Source of the DNA: Bisporella sp. PMI_857
Taxonomy: Eukaryota; Ascomycota; Leotiomycetes; Helotiales; Helotiaceae
Assembly (NCBI GenBank): GCA_021307315.1
Contig: JAJSPD010000149.1
Span: 1 to 51,197 of the forward strand
Direction of reading: 5' to 3'
Length of the DNA: 51,197 nucleotides
In this document: positions 25,223 to 35,847 of the stretch, piece by piece
Layout of the letters: every line of letters starts with the position of its first letter
Position numbering within the stretch: the stretch's first letter is position 1
Notes under the pieces: generated by a model
What the model was told of the DNA's origin: nothing
Databases searched by the model: none
The model's input: only the letters and a program-made list of their open reading frames with translations
Translations under genes and position numbers: made by a program

Positions 25223-25602
25223 AGGTGTTTGAATATGGTTCTGGTGTACATATCTGGATTGTGGTGGTTTGTATCTGAGGTCATACGACCCCCATTCGCA
25301 GCAGTGTCGCATTTTATATGACCATAACTAGCATGCAGATAGATCTCTGCTTAAGCTGAATGCAAAAAGAAATATTCAACATAGCATAATTTCCTCTCCG
25401 CTAATCGCTACCCTTTCCCTCGTCAAAGCAGTCTCAGGGGACCATAAAACTCACTAGCCCTATTCGGTATGGTATATTACGAACCGTTGCATGTGCATGG
25501 GTTTATGTACCCTGGAGAGGAAGTCCCAACGAGGCTGCGGAATGTTGAATATAACAAGATTCGCAGAACGTTGGAGGTGTTTGATGACTCTCTACCAACT
25601 TT

Positions 25603-26599
25603 CTACGCAGTGTAAAATGCGTGGTGAGAAGTGGAGGTGGTAGTGGAATTCCTAAAGGCGCTGTACCAACTTGTTCCTCTTCTTTTTGTAACAACGATCT
25701 CCCACCTTTTCTCTTGTATGTTTCCTTCTTCTTTTACGAACAAGTCTCTCCGCGCAATACCATTCCACAACACGTCTACACGCTGCGCTAAATTCCTGGC
25801 GCAGGCTTTCTACAAAGTCTGGTAGATCCGGCAAGCTGGTGTAACCGGGAGAGGGGCCTAGATTTATCCCCACGCGCCCGGAATTCCACGGTCTTGTAAA
25901 TTGAGCTTTAGGGCAACGGGCGGTTCCATCCGAACCCAGCAGGCGAAAGCAAGCCTGGATAGCAGGATCTATATATTGGCATGCGTAGTATCCGTCATTG
26001 GTCTGGCGACGATAGGTAGTTTGAGATGGAGCAGCGCAGGCAAAAAGAGTGCACGATGTTGAATGAAAGTGGATAATTGTGAAAAATGCGTGCTCCATAT
26101 CGATCTTGCAAACGGATAATGAGACGTTTTAATATTCAGAGACAAATTGCGAAGAAAGCTACGGTTGTCATCGCCGATCCGTTGTAGGAAGGAATACAGC
26201 GGATTCCACACTTCGTTTCCGTCGAAATGAAATATGTTGCTTTAATAGAAGCAGGCGCCAGCTTCAGCAGCGATGACCGGATGGCATGCGAGAAGATTCG
26301 TAGCTAGCGAATTGAAAATCGGATCCTTTTCCTCTATTGTATAGGCGCGTGTGATAGTGATTGGCATTGTTGAGGGTACTACCGTGTACAACAATGTTGT
26401 ATTGGTGCTCATAATTGCTAATCGTTACAGATGATACAGCAATAGACCGTGACGTAGTAAAAGCATCATAATAAATTCGATCGCGGATCTCTTGTGGAAG
26501 GTCAAGAAAGCATGTTGTTAGGTAAACCTCTAGTCCTAGAGGTTCTCCCTTTCGCCGGGAGATCCGACAAGCACGTTTGCGACTCTGATACATGATCAT
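25603..26599 (-). pseudogene. Broken F-box-like (2EXR-type) fungal protein gene
   Basis: It starts with ATG at 26599 and shows the family hallmark FLDLPQEIRDRIYYDAF early on. Coding sense then shifts frame near 26400 to a line with ITITRAYTIEEKDPIFNSL and LLACHPVIAAEAGACFY. A TAA at 26244-26242 interrupts it, and it resumes with FHFDGNEVWNPLYSFLQRIG. Further frame changes follow. NIDPAIQACFRLLGSDG-like sequence lies near 25950, and the tail containing DVLWNGIARRDLFVKEEG ends at TAG 25605-25603. I found no splice sites that would repair these breaks. Intact relatives are uncharacterised proteins with an F-box-like N-terminus. The gene is probably dead. Confidence 0.65.
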
Positions 26600-27630
26600 C
26601 AGAATAGGTAATAGTGGGTTGGTTTTGATGGAATAAGAGTCAAGCTCGATCTAAGTAGGAGGTAGTTGAATCAAGTCAGGTGGTGGTTTAAGAAGTGAAG
26701 ATAAGGTTAAGGCGAGATGGAGGAGGAGCCACGTTTTATATAAGGTTATACATAAATTTGTTCCCTGTTGTGGACGCCATCTAAGACCACAGGTGGAAAT
26801 ATTATTTTTGAGTGACCACACGAAATTATTTGGCCTTTTAATTTATTTAGCAGCCGCCAGTTGACTTATTTCATTAGACTTTGGTAGATACGGCAAGTGG
26901 TAGGTTTTACCGTGCTCCTTAAACCATCGCATTAGATGATTTTAGGTCAAAATTGACTCCACATTGATTTGTTTGGGCCTGTACGAAGTACATGGAAAAG
27001 AGGTTATGCTCGCTTACTGTATGATTTGGTTCAATGCATTCACGTCACTGTCGCTCGGAACAGTCTTCCGGAGGCTCGCTTCATAACTACTGTTCTCAAA
27101 TATAAGGCATCAATCTAAATATCCAGAGCTGGAATTCACGAATTGAGATGTTCTGTTTTCGGACTTTCGAAATACTAGCGTTCTATTTTTTAGATAACCA
27201 CAACACATTTTGCACGTTTATAATTTGATTGGAAACTGGTAAAGCGCGGTTCCGGAAGACTGTTCTGGATAACTTTTCTAGCAGTAACTTATTGTTGGCA
27301 AACAATAATTCCTAAATCTAAGAACAGCATTTTCAATTTACGAAGTATCAATTTTGCTATCTCAAGTTTAACAAGCTAGAATTTGGCATGGATTATTTTA
27401 TTGTAGTACACTCGACCCTTGGCACCAGGCTGATGGACCTGTTAGCCGATAGTCCAACCTGAAGGCCTTAAGCCACGATACTTCGGATAGGGGAAGGAAG
27501 AGATGCTGTGATTGGTAGTCGTCAGCCTCAAGATTTTGAGAAAGCGGATTGCAATCTCGGTCACAGGCCTGGGTGAATAAGGTTATGGACCATCCATCAA
27601 CCAAAAATGCATTACTTCTACGTCATGAGC
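26600..27630. other. Intergenic region with a 15-bp inverted repeat
   Basis: No gene recognised. GAACAGTCTTCCGGA at 27058-27072 is repeated exactly in inverted orientation at 27251-27265, so about 208 bp lies between the outer ends. This could be a short DNA-element remnant, but I see no target-site duplication. Confidence 0.4.
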
Positions 27631-27775
27631 TTACCATAACTCAAGCATCTCCTCCGCCAGCTCGCCTCGTTGCCACGCTTGAACGGCCTCGCCATCCGTG
27701 AGTTCATGGATGTATGACTCCCCGACAAAAAGAAAACCGCTCTCCTGCATTCCCGCGTCCTCTGGGTCAATGAAT
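27631..27775 (-). pseudogene. HET-domain protein C-terminal fragment
   Basis: A minus-strand exon-like piece follows an acceptor (GATGCAG) at 27776. It reads FIDPEDAGMQESGFLFVGES, then YIHELTDGEAVQAWQRGELA, and ends at TAA 27633-27631. The VGESYIHxLxDGEA pattern is the usual C-terminal end of fungal HET (heterokaryon incompatibility) proteins. The HET domain itself is not found upstream, so this is a fragment. TATGG/GTAAGC just before the stop could be a donor, but no convincing next exon follows. Confidence 0.5.
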
Positions 27776-27789
27776 CTGCATCAATCAAA

Positions 27790-28666
27790 AGGACAATGCC
27801 GGGAACGGGCTTATTGTTCTGGGGATAGTAACCTTGTAGAATCTATTGGCCGATGACACCCCGCCGTTTGCTTGGCAGTGCATTTGGGCTGCCTAGGACA
27901 TTGAAATACTTCAAGAGCCTTGGGAAATTGCTGAGGGAGATTTGGCGCTTGTAGCCACCAATTTAGGTATAAAACTACAGAACGAGCGAAGGAGAATGTG
28001 TTACAAATTAAATAAACGGTACAGAGTTCTGCGACCTAGTAAGACGGAATTAGTTGTATTAGCACTGTGCAAGATAGTAATAGAAGGTGCGATGTCTGGG
28101 GGCTCAATGGTTGGGTTCTTAGTGAGGTACCCTTTGGCATTTTAGCATTGGAAATACAGCGTTCTGATCAAACATATCTTGTTCTGGATCTGTGTTTCCT
28201 ACGCCATTTATAATTTATAAACATACATGCCGGTTCTTCGACTGTGGTAACGGCCTAACGCTCATCGCTCTGTAGATGTATATCTTGATTGCTATCAGCT
28301 TCATACATTCAATTCTATTTTGGAGCTTCCAGCTGCCACCTTGAGAATGCCTAACCCTGTTCAGATGTACTGATTTACGGAGAAGTGGAGTTCCAATCGA
28401 CAAAGCGGAGTATCAGGCGCTTTGCCTTGATGCTAACCTAGAACTTGTCGAAGGCACAAGCCAAAGATGAAATGTCTATCGAAACGGCAACAGCTGTGCA
28501 TTAACCTTAACGTCCGTTCCTGCATTGAGAGACGCACCCTGTTACAAGACAAACTATAGGTACTTCGAATTCACGCAGCTCTAAATGTTTAAACGAGTGG
28601 AAAAAGATACAATAATCTAGAATAAATCTTATCATTTTAAATTTCTATTTATAAATAAATAAATGT
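27790..28666. other. Intergenic DNA, no gene seen
   Basis: Short open frames only. The final 80 bases before the foldback element are strongly AT-rich, which suits transposon insertion. Confidence 0.4.
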
Positions 28667-28675
28667 TTAAAAAAT

Positions 28676-29501
28676 CGGCAAATATCTCATATACCACAAA
28701 AAAGTGCCCATATTTCTCATATACCACCACTTTTTTTGACGAATATCTCATATACCACTTTTATGGTATATGAGATATATGTCAACAAATGTATGGTATA
28801 TCAGATATTCGTCAACACTCACTGTAAAGCCTGTAATACACGCTAAACGACTTACATTATAACGACACACGCTGTAACTACATACACTGTAGTAATACGA
28901 TATACGCTGTAGCAATACAACATATACTGTACAATACAGACTATATAAGTACTATTGTTATAGCGTGTGTTGTATTACTACAGTGTATGCGTTACAGCAT
29001 GTCGCTACAGCGTGTGTCGCTACAGCGTGTGTCGCTACAGCGTATGTCGCTACAGCATGTGTCGCTACAGCGTGTGTCGCTACGCGTGTGTTACTACGTG
29101 TGTGTTACTACAACATATGTTGCTACAGCGTGTATTGCTACAGCGTGTGTCGCTACAGCGTATATTGCTACAGAGTATCGTAACATACGCTATAGCAATA
29201 CAATATACGTTATAGCTATAAAATACATATTGTAGCAATAAAATACATACTGTAGTAATACACTTTATAGTAATACTATTGTTACAATGTTCGCTGCTAC
29301 GTGTGTTCAGCGTGTCGTGATAAAATAATGGTATATGAGATATATTAGTGTTTCTTATATACCATCATTTTGTCATTAGGTATCTGAAATACCACTGTTT
29401 TGCGCCAAGAGACAAACGGTGGTATATGAGATATTCGTCAAAAAAAGTGGTGGTATATGAGAAATATGGGCACTTTTTTGTGGTATATGAGATATTTGCC
29501 G
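28676..29501. mobile_element. Foldback/MITE-like element, 826 bp, 9-bp TSD
   Basis: Both ends carry an almost perfect inverted repeat of about 85 bp beginning CGGCAAATATCTCATATACC, built from repeated GGTATATGAGATAT-type units. The nine bases TTAAAAAAT occur directly outside each end (28667-28675 and 29502-29510), as expected of a target-site duplication. The interior holds complementary arrays. The left arm has units like TACACGCTGTAGCAA. The right arm, 28985-29180, has a tandem 15-bp unit (TGTGTCGCTACAGCG), so most of the element could fold on itself. It encodes no protein. A 9-bp duplication and long terminal repeats fit a non-autonomous MULE-type element, although the AT-rich target makes chance matching somewhat easier. 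Confidence 0.75.
28985..29180 (+). repeat. Tandem 15-bp repeat array inside the foldback element
   Basis: About a dozen imperfect copies of TGTGTCGCTACAGCG run head to tail. Because the period is a multiple of three, all three forward frames stay open through it, giving spurious low-complexity peptides rich in CVATA or RYSVC. Confidence 0.85.
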
Positions 29502-29510
29502 TTAAAAAAT

Positions 29511-30103
29511 TGATTCGTAACAAACATACTTTAAGAAATTTGTAACATAAAACCCCCTTTTAAAATTAAATTATTTTTTATAATATATTAATATTTAACT
29601 TTTATGCACGGAAGTGTTCATTATCATTAATACATGCAGCCTATTTGGCTATTCCTAATAAGAGTAAAGAAAAGTTACACCCGGCCATTACAAACCTATT
29701 ACTTATGTTGTATATTGCCATCGCCCGAAGCCTATATTGTTAGGGCATTTTAAGTCACTATTTATACACGCTATAACTGCTCCGGCACCAAGGTACGGGT
29801 TCCAACTTATAACGCAGCTTGTAAATCACCAAATACGCTTCTCTATGCGATAAGAGTGTTCCCTAATCTGAGGCAAATGATGATAAAGTATTTTCACCAT
29901 TGTTATAAAGGCAAAAATGGGAGTACACGAGTATACTAAAATGCATTTGTGCGATATAGTTCCATAAAAACACTACAGCTAACGCGGACTCTGCAACGCT
30001 TCAACACCAGCCTGAACTAAAGTCCTTCACACTGGGACGAGAGCAGTCATTGTTCGTGGCTCAATATTCACGATGTCCCAGAATTGATAGATTAACCATC
30101 GCA
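29511..30103. other. AT-rich spacer
   Basis: The first 100 bases are extremely AT-rich. No gene, RNA or repeat was recognised in the remainder. Confidence 0.4.
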
Positions 30104-30860
30104 TCATCTTACCCGCTTCTGAGCAGCGTGGACTTCCCTCTTGTGGCGCGGTAGTCTGTCCTTACGCGAGAATGTTTTATGGCACTCGTCGCATACGGCG
30201 GCTTGAGAAGGGTACCCACTATTTTCGGCCCACGCTTTGTGATTGCTCCAAACATGTCGGTCCTTTTGGTTTTGGTCCTTTGCCTTGGACCAGCCGCAGT
30301 CTTCTTTGGGACACCGGCGGTGGGCGAAGGCGTGGTTTCTGAGGGATGTTAAGCAGAATGCCCTCGAAGTAATCAAAGATGTGAACTTACTTCCTCTCGT
30401 CGGTATTACATCCACGATACTGGCATTCTTTCCAGGTGCAGAGGGAGCGAGCCCTGGAGCTTGTCTTGAGTGGAGGAGACGGCATGGAGCCCAAGGATCC
30501 CTCGCTTGCCCCTCTTCTGAGCTGGTTGTCTTCATAAACTTGGGACGCTGCTTGTTCCGCCTCGCCAACGTCAAATTCCCCTGCGTAGGGTGGTGACAGC
30601 ATGCCAACATCTCAGGAATACGGCATGGGCGCGGCGTCATTCGGCAAATTCTCAAATTCTTGATTCTGGGTCAGCAGCAGTGCCGGATCGATCGTAGCGT
30701 TGACATCCCAGCCAGGAGCGACTGCGGGTAGTGATACACCAGATTGAAACATTGTTAAGTCCGTGTCGGAAATAAAACATGGCATGGCATCGTCGTAGCC
30801 TCCTAATGCTGAGTAGCTCTCTTCGACATAGGAAAAAGCTGGCCTACGTGAGAAAGCCAT
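30104..30860 (-). pseudogene. C2H2 zinc-finger protein gene with one in-frame TGA
   Basis: Two exons, 30860-30391 and 30338-30104, are joined by a 52-bp GTAAGT...CAG intron and would give 234 codons. Codon 83 (30614-30612) is TGA. Before it lies an acidic N-terminus (MAFSRRPAFSYVEESYSALG at the start). After it the same frame continues at once with DVGMLSPPYAGEFDVGEAEQ. The C-terminal half has consecutive zinc fingers: CTWKECQYRGC with NHAFAH, then CPKEDCGWSK with HVWSNH, then CDECHKTFSRKDRLPRHKRE followed by VH. It would be a nuclear DNA-binding regulator. The stop is consistent with CGA-to-TGA, and everything else looks intact. It may be a recent loss of function, a sequencing error or, least likely, readthrough. 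It is divergent from the deaminase gene, 449 bp away. Confidence 0.7.
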
Positions 30861-31309
30861 TGCATAAGATTGGGCTGTAGCCGGGCTTTAGAATGAAAGA
30901 CGCGGACGGCTAAACAACAAAGACAATTATTTGAGCAGAGCGACCCAGCTTCAAATAGCAGGACAATGAAATGGCGAAAGAGACGGCTCGCAAGGCTGCC
31001 GAGCGTATGCTTGGTCCTGTCGATCGCTGGGTGGCATCGTGATCGGCCAAGATGCTGTTGGCTGCATGACTGCATAGGAAATGCTGCAACTTCTATTTTG
31101 TGGTCCAATGAGATGTGTAATGCCTCCCATGAGATGTGTACCGCCCTCATGAGATGTGTACTGCCTCCCGTGACATCATTAGGCGATATTTGAGGCTAAC
31201 TCCGTGGTGCTTGGTATGACCGGCTGCTTATGCAGAGCTGAGAGCTTGCCTTCTTATCGTACCTATTCTCAAATGTCTCCAGCTACGTCGCACTGAATCC
31301 TCTACGGTA
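30861..31309. promoter_or_regulatory. Divergent promoter between zinc-finger and deaminase genes
   Basis: This 449-bp region lies between the two opposing start codons, so it should drive both genes. It contains the tandem repeat listed separately at 31108-31171. No other coding sequence is seen. Confidence 0.55.
31108..31171 (+). repeat. Three tandem 20-21-bp repeats in the divergent promoter
   Basis: ATGAGATGTGTA plus a TGCCTCCC-like spacer begins at 31108, 31129 and 31149. The core is identical in all three, while the spacers vary slightly. Such repeats between divergent genes could be regulator-binding sites, which is inference from position. Confidence 0.7.
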
Positions 31310-32748
31310 ATGGTCTCGTTCCAGGATCTCAAGATGGCCACAGACAAGGTAGCACCGACTCGAGAGCGTGGCGAAGCCTGCAAGCACTTGGTGGTCAACT
31401 CGGCTTTGCTGAGCCTGATTGACCCTGTTCGTGGAGAACCGACAAAAAGTCTTCTTGAGGGACACCCCGATGAGGATATTTTGAGAAGCTATCAGCTAAA
31501 GGAAAGATTCCTCGACTCATTCGCACTTATCTGCTCAACCTCACGCTTCGGCAAGGAGACCGCCTCGGCCGTCTGCATGGAGCAGAATCGACCGTCTGGA
31601 ACCATTTTACGCGTGGCTCGCAATCGGGGCCTATCGCAGCAAGATCTTGTGAGACTTAAAAAGGTGCTACAAATCCTTATCGCTACTGCAAATGGAGGTA
31701 TGTAATCATTTATGACGACCACCACGCTGGGGTTACTCACGCTTCGCCTAATGCAGAGAAGCTATCAACGCAAGCTGAGACCGAAGTTCTCGAGGAGGTC
31801 GTTGATTTAGACGAAAGCCGCATTTTGTCACTTGTGGAGAAGCTTGAGAAAGGTGGAATCCGAAGTATGTTCCAGCTGGCAATCTCCAGGCTATCCAGTA
31901 GCTATTGTAAAGAAGAAATGCTGGAAGAACCAGGCTTTGGGAATTGGATCAAGATTTGTCCTTTTATGGCCATATCTTCAAGCTCCTCTGGGACGCCTCA
32001 GTTGATCTCTCATATCAAGTGGGCATCGCAAGCCAGATGGGTCTATCAGAAAAATTTGCGGGTCTTGCTCGCTTTTGGTCCAACGCCGAATCCGCCCTGT
32101 ATGGAAACTCTTTACAAACTTGCTCGTTATTGGGGAGCGATTAAGTCTATGGTCAAACTTGCCATGAAACAGCCTGAGGTCTTCGCGAGTATTCACATTC
32201 AAGATGTTGAAGCCCCCGAGCAGCAAACGTTCTCGCTTTTTCAGGAGAAAACACCTCTCCGGAAAGCTCTAAAGCGACTAGTCCAAAAAGATTGCGAGAC
32301 GACGATGAATAAGTTGGCCCACCGCTGGAAAACAGACGATGTAGAGGCCAAGTTGCGCAGAGCATGCCGTTTGACGCTTACACTCCACGCCGAAATGCAA
32401 CTTCTCGATTTCTACGACCACAACCCAACTTTGGTACCCCAGCTACGTTTGATGGGCACGAGTAAGAAAGCCTGCTATCTTTGTCACGAATTTCTACTTC
32501 GGCATCCGCTCCGCATCCGGGTATCGGCATGTCATCAGAAGGTCTACCCTACATGGATGCCGCCGTCCTGTGGTGATATTCCTGGAGTAGCTAGAAATAA
32601 GCTTTTTTGGAATTTCAGTAAGCACATTGAACGGGTGACCATGGAAGAGCTGAGGACGAGTCTGTCGGCTCCTCAGCGGCCGAGGAACATGGATTCTACT
32701 GCAGGTCCATCTTTGACAGTAACAGCGACTGTCCCTACCGAGATCTAG
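31310..32748 (+). CDS. OTT_1508-like deaminase family protein
   Basis: Two exons, 31310-31697 and 31757-32748, joined by a 59-bp GTATGT...CAG intron, give 459 residues. The C-terminal third has the deaminase-fold signature of the fungal OTT_1508-like family. It shows TLHAEMQLLDFYDHNP with the zinc-binding H and catalytic E near residues 340-342. GTSKKACYLCHEFLLRHP follows, with the two zinc-binding cysteines near 369 and 372, then FRVSACHQKVYPTW-type sequence (here IRVSACHQKVYPTWMPP). The N-terminal 300 residues are helical and typical of the family. All metal-binding residues are present, so it could be active. The substrate (nucleoside, nucleic acid or other) is not known for this family in fungi. 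It shares a promoter with the broken zinc-finger gene and precedes the dynamin gene by 635 bp. Confidence 0.9.
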
Positions 32749-33383
32749 GTACGGTACGTAACACGACAACATCTGCCATTTAAAGGTGATAGCATGTCGG
32801 ATGGAGGAACCCAGAAGATGTTGGCAGGACTGTGAGAAGAGCAAACTGTTGAAATAATAGTATCGATGTAATGCCCGTATATACACATAGATCAACCTGG
32901 CATGCCAGGTAGAACGTAATCCAAGGCTTTCGAATTTCCAGGGCCTACTAAACACGTCCCATTCACTAGTCTCAGCCGCAGGACTCAGCCGTAAGACTCA
33001 GCTGCAAGTTGTAACTTCAAGCACAGCTACTTACAATGATGCCTCTAAGTGGTAGGATTGATGCATGACCTGTCAAACGAGGGCGCGCTCGCCAACACCA
33101 ACTGAAGGCATGCGAACTATACGTCCAACTTGTCACCGACACACTTTAAACGGGCGAACGAAGCCTGCATACTTAATTATGCACGCAGTGCATCCGGAAT
33201 TAATCAAGATAGAAGAGCGCCGTGATGCGTTGCTGCCCAAACCTGCGGGAGGCCTTCCACATACCACTCAGCCTTGTCGAGATTTGAGACTGCGCTAGCT
33301 CTGAGGTGAAGATAAAAGGGGGAGATTTGGACAGTTATCCTTCATATAATCTTTCAAGCGCACTATTACCTATACTATTAAAC
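32749..33383. promoter_or_regulatory. Spacer between deaminase and dynamin genes
   Basis: About 635 bp of 3' flank and promoter. GGACTCAGCCGTAAGACTCAGCTGCAAG at 32980-33007 has ACTCAGC in direct repeat. No gene is seen. Confidence 0.4.
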
Positions 33384-35847
33384 ATGACGGCCGCAGACAT
33401 CCCAATGGGAGACCATCGAAACCTCTTAGATATTATTGACAGGCTCCGCGCGCAAGGGATCAGCCGGTATGTCGACCTTCCCGAGATCATAGTCTGTGGT
33501 GATCAGTCTGCGGGTAAGAGCTCCGTCCTTGAGGCTATCTCTGGCATGCGATTCCCCGCAAAAGACGGCCTCTGCACTCGTTTCGCGACAGAACTAGTCC
33601 TTCGCCGAGGCTATGAGACGAGCACGAAGGTATTCATCACACCAGGTGAGGGTCGATATGACAAAGAGAAAGAGGATCTCGAGCGTTGGCAGCCCCGGAC
33701 CAGTATAGACCAGGACGGTCTCGAAGCAGTGACGGAGGAGGCAATGGAAGCCCTGGGGGTGCCGGTGGCTCGAAAGTTCTATGATGACATCCTCCGCATT
33801 GAGCTCACCGGGCCGAAGCAGCCGCATCTAACCATGGTAGACCTCCCTGGACTCTTCAGGGCAGGCAACAAGGAGCAATCTGATGCCGATGTCGACACAG
33901 TACGCATCATGGTTGAGAAATATATGGCTAGGCCGAGGAGCATCATCCTAGCCGTAGTGTCAGCTAAGAACGAGTATGTCCTTCAGGAAGTGACGTCAAT
34001 GGCCAAACACGCCGACCCGGGGGGCCTACGTACAATGGGGCTCATCACAAAGCCCGATACCCTGGATGTTGGCTCCGATTCTGAGGGGTATTGGGTGCGC
34101 CTCGCCCAGAATACTGAGGTGGAGCTCCGTCTCGGATGGCATGTTCTGAGGAACCGCAACTTCGAGCAGCGGGGTTCGACCTCAGCCCAACGCGATGCCA
34201 TCGAAGAGGGTTTCTTCTCCGGAGGTATCTGGACTGGTGTCAAACCCTTGCATTGTGGTGTGGCAGCTCTGAGGATCAGACTCAGTGCTGTCCTAAAGGA
34301 CCAGATCCTGTCTCAGCTACCAAGCCTAGTTAACGACGTGGAGAATGGCATCCGCGAATGCACAGAAAAGCTGGACCGGCTTGGCCCTATCCGGAGAACT
34401 CGGGAGCAGCAGCTGATATACCTGCTGCACCTGAGCGAGGAATATACGTCCCTGACGAAGCAGGCAATTGACGGCACGTATACGGACCGCTTCTTCGGCA
34501 TTAGGAAGAAGCACGATGGGTACCCTATGAGGCTCAGGGCTAAGGTTCAGAATTTACTGCTTGACTTCAGACAGGAGATGCTCTTGAATGGACAGAGCCA
34601 GAGAATCACCGACTCGGAGAACGAAGGCGGAGACGAAGACGAAATCAGCGAGTCGCCCCGTATCTCTAGGTCTCAATATGTTGAGGAAGTTGCCCGTCGC
34701 TTGAAGTTCAGTAGGGGACGCGAGCTCCCAGGCCTTTTCAACCCGCTCACTGTTGGCGATCTCTTCGTGGAACAATGCGAGCCATGGCGAAAGATTGCGA
34801 AAGCTTTAGTCGAGGATATCCTAGAAGCTGCACATCAGACGACTCAGCTCGTGATTCGACACGTTGCTGCTAGTGATGTAGTTATTGAGGTGCTCAAGTT
34901 TGTTCACGAAAAGATAGAAGAGCTCAAGGTCGAACTGGACGCCAAGATTAACGAGTTATTGACCTCAGCAACGCAGCACCCCATTACATACAATCAAAAG
35001 CTCACGGAGAATGTTCAGAAGGCCCGACAGGCACGGTACAAGCGCACGATTAAGCAGCTAATTCGTAATATGTTTGGCTCGCAATACTTCGACGACGTGG
35101 ACAGGAAGACCAATCTCAATCCGGTACAGTTAGTGGACCTCCTGGCACAGGGCCTCGAGCCCGATATGGAGCTATTCGGAAGCTCCACGGCGGTTGACTA
35201 CATGGAAGCATATTACAAGGCAAGTTCTACTTGGGTCAACAACGTCTTGTATACTGACCATAGTCCTACGCTTCTAGGTAGCGATTAACAGATTTATCGA
35301 CGATGTCAGCGTGTTGGCCATTGAAGACTACCTCGTCGGGAAAGTCCCCGAGCTCCTCAAGCCGAGCAGGGTCTTGAAAATGAGCCCCGAGGACATCTCT
35401 CGCCTCGCAGGTGAGACTACAGAGTCTTCTGTCGAGAGAAAGCATTTAGTAGAAAAGCACAAGATCCTCGATGCGGGATTAAGGGGTCTCAAGGGCCTAC
35501 AAAATCAAAAGCACTTCGCCTACCCCGTTGAAGGAAATCCTGTGTCATCAGAAGACGTGGAGAGCAACCCTGATAAGACAACACTTGTTTCAGAAAAAGC
35601 ATCAACTACTAGCTCCGTTAGGGGAGCATCCCTCGTGACGGATTCTCAAGGCAAAGCAGACCCACCACTTCACGGCGACTTTGATTCACCTGCCGCGCCA
35701 CGAACTGAACAATGGATACTTCAAGAATCGCAGATAACACGGGATGAGGAATGGGATTTCGCAGTCCCGTCAATCCAAGTGGCTAAAAAGGGCAGAGGAA
35801 AAAAAAGGCTCAATAAGGATCCTTTCGGAGAATCTGTCTACGAGTAG
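33384..35847 (+). CDS. Dynamin-like GTPase (Mx/dynamin superfamily)
   Basis: Two exons, 33384-35219 and 35278-35847, give 801 residues. I chose the ATG at 33384 (MTAADIPMGDH); the open frame extends upstream without another ATG. The GTPase domain is complete. It has G1 GDQSAGKSS at 39-47, G2 threonine in CTRFATE near 65, G3 DLPG at 153-156 and G4 TKPD at 222-225. A long helical middle/stalk region follows to about 600. The exon junction YYK/VAINRFIDDV leads into a GTPase effector domain (RVLKMSPEDISRLAGET, then RKHLVEKHKILDAGL). A low-complexity acidic/basic tail completes it. There is no PH or proline-rich domain, as in fungal Mx-like dynamins. The role may be membrane remodelling or defence, not determinable here. 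The intron is 58 bp with a GC donor (AAG/GCAAGT). Confidence 0.93.

Noticed and set aside
28965..29235. Three overlapping repetitive open frames (CVATA, RYSVC, SLQRV types)
   Set aside because: They are the three readings of the 15-bp tandem repeat in the foldback element, with no start context or relatives.
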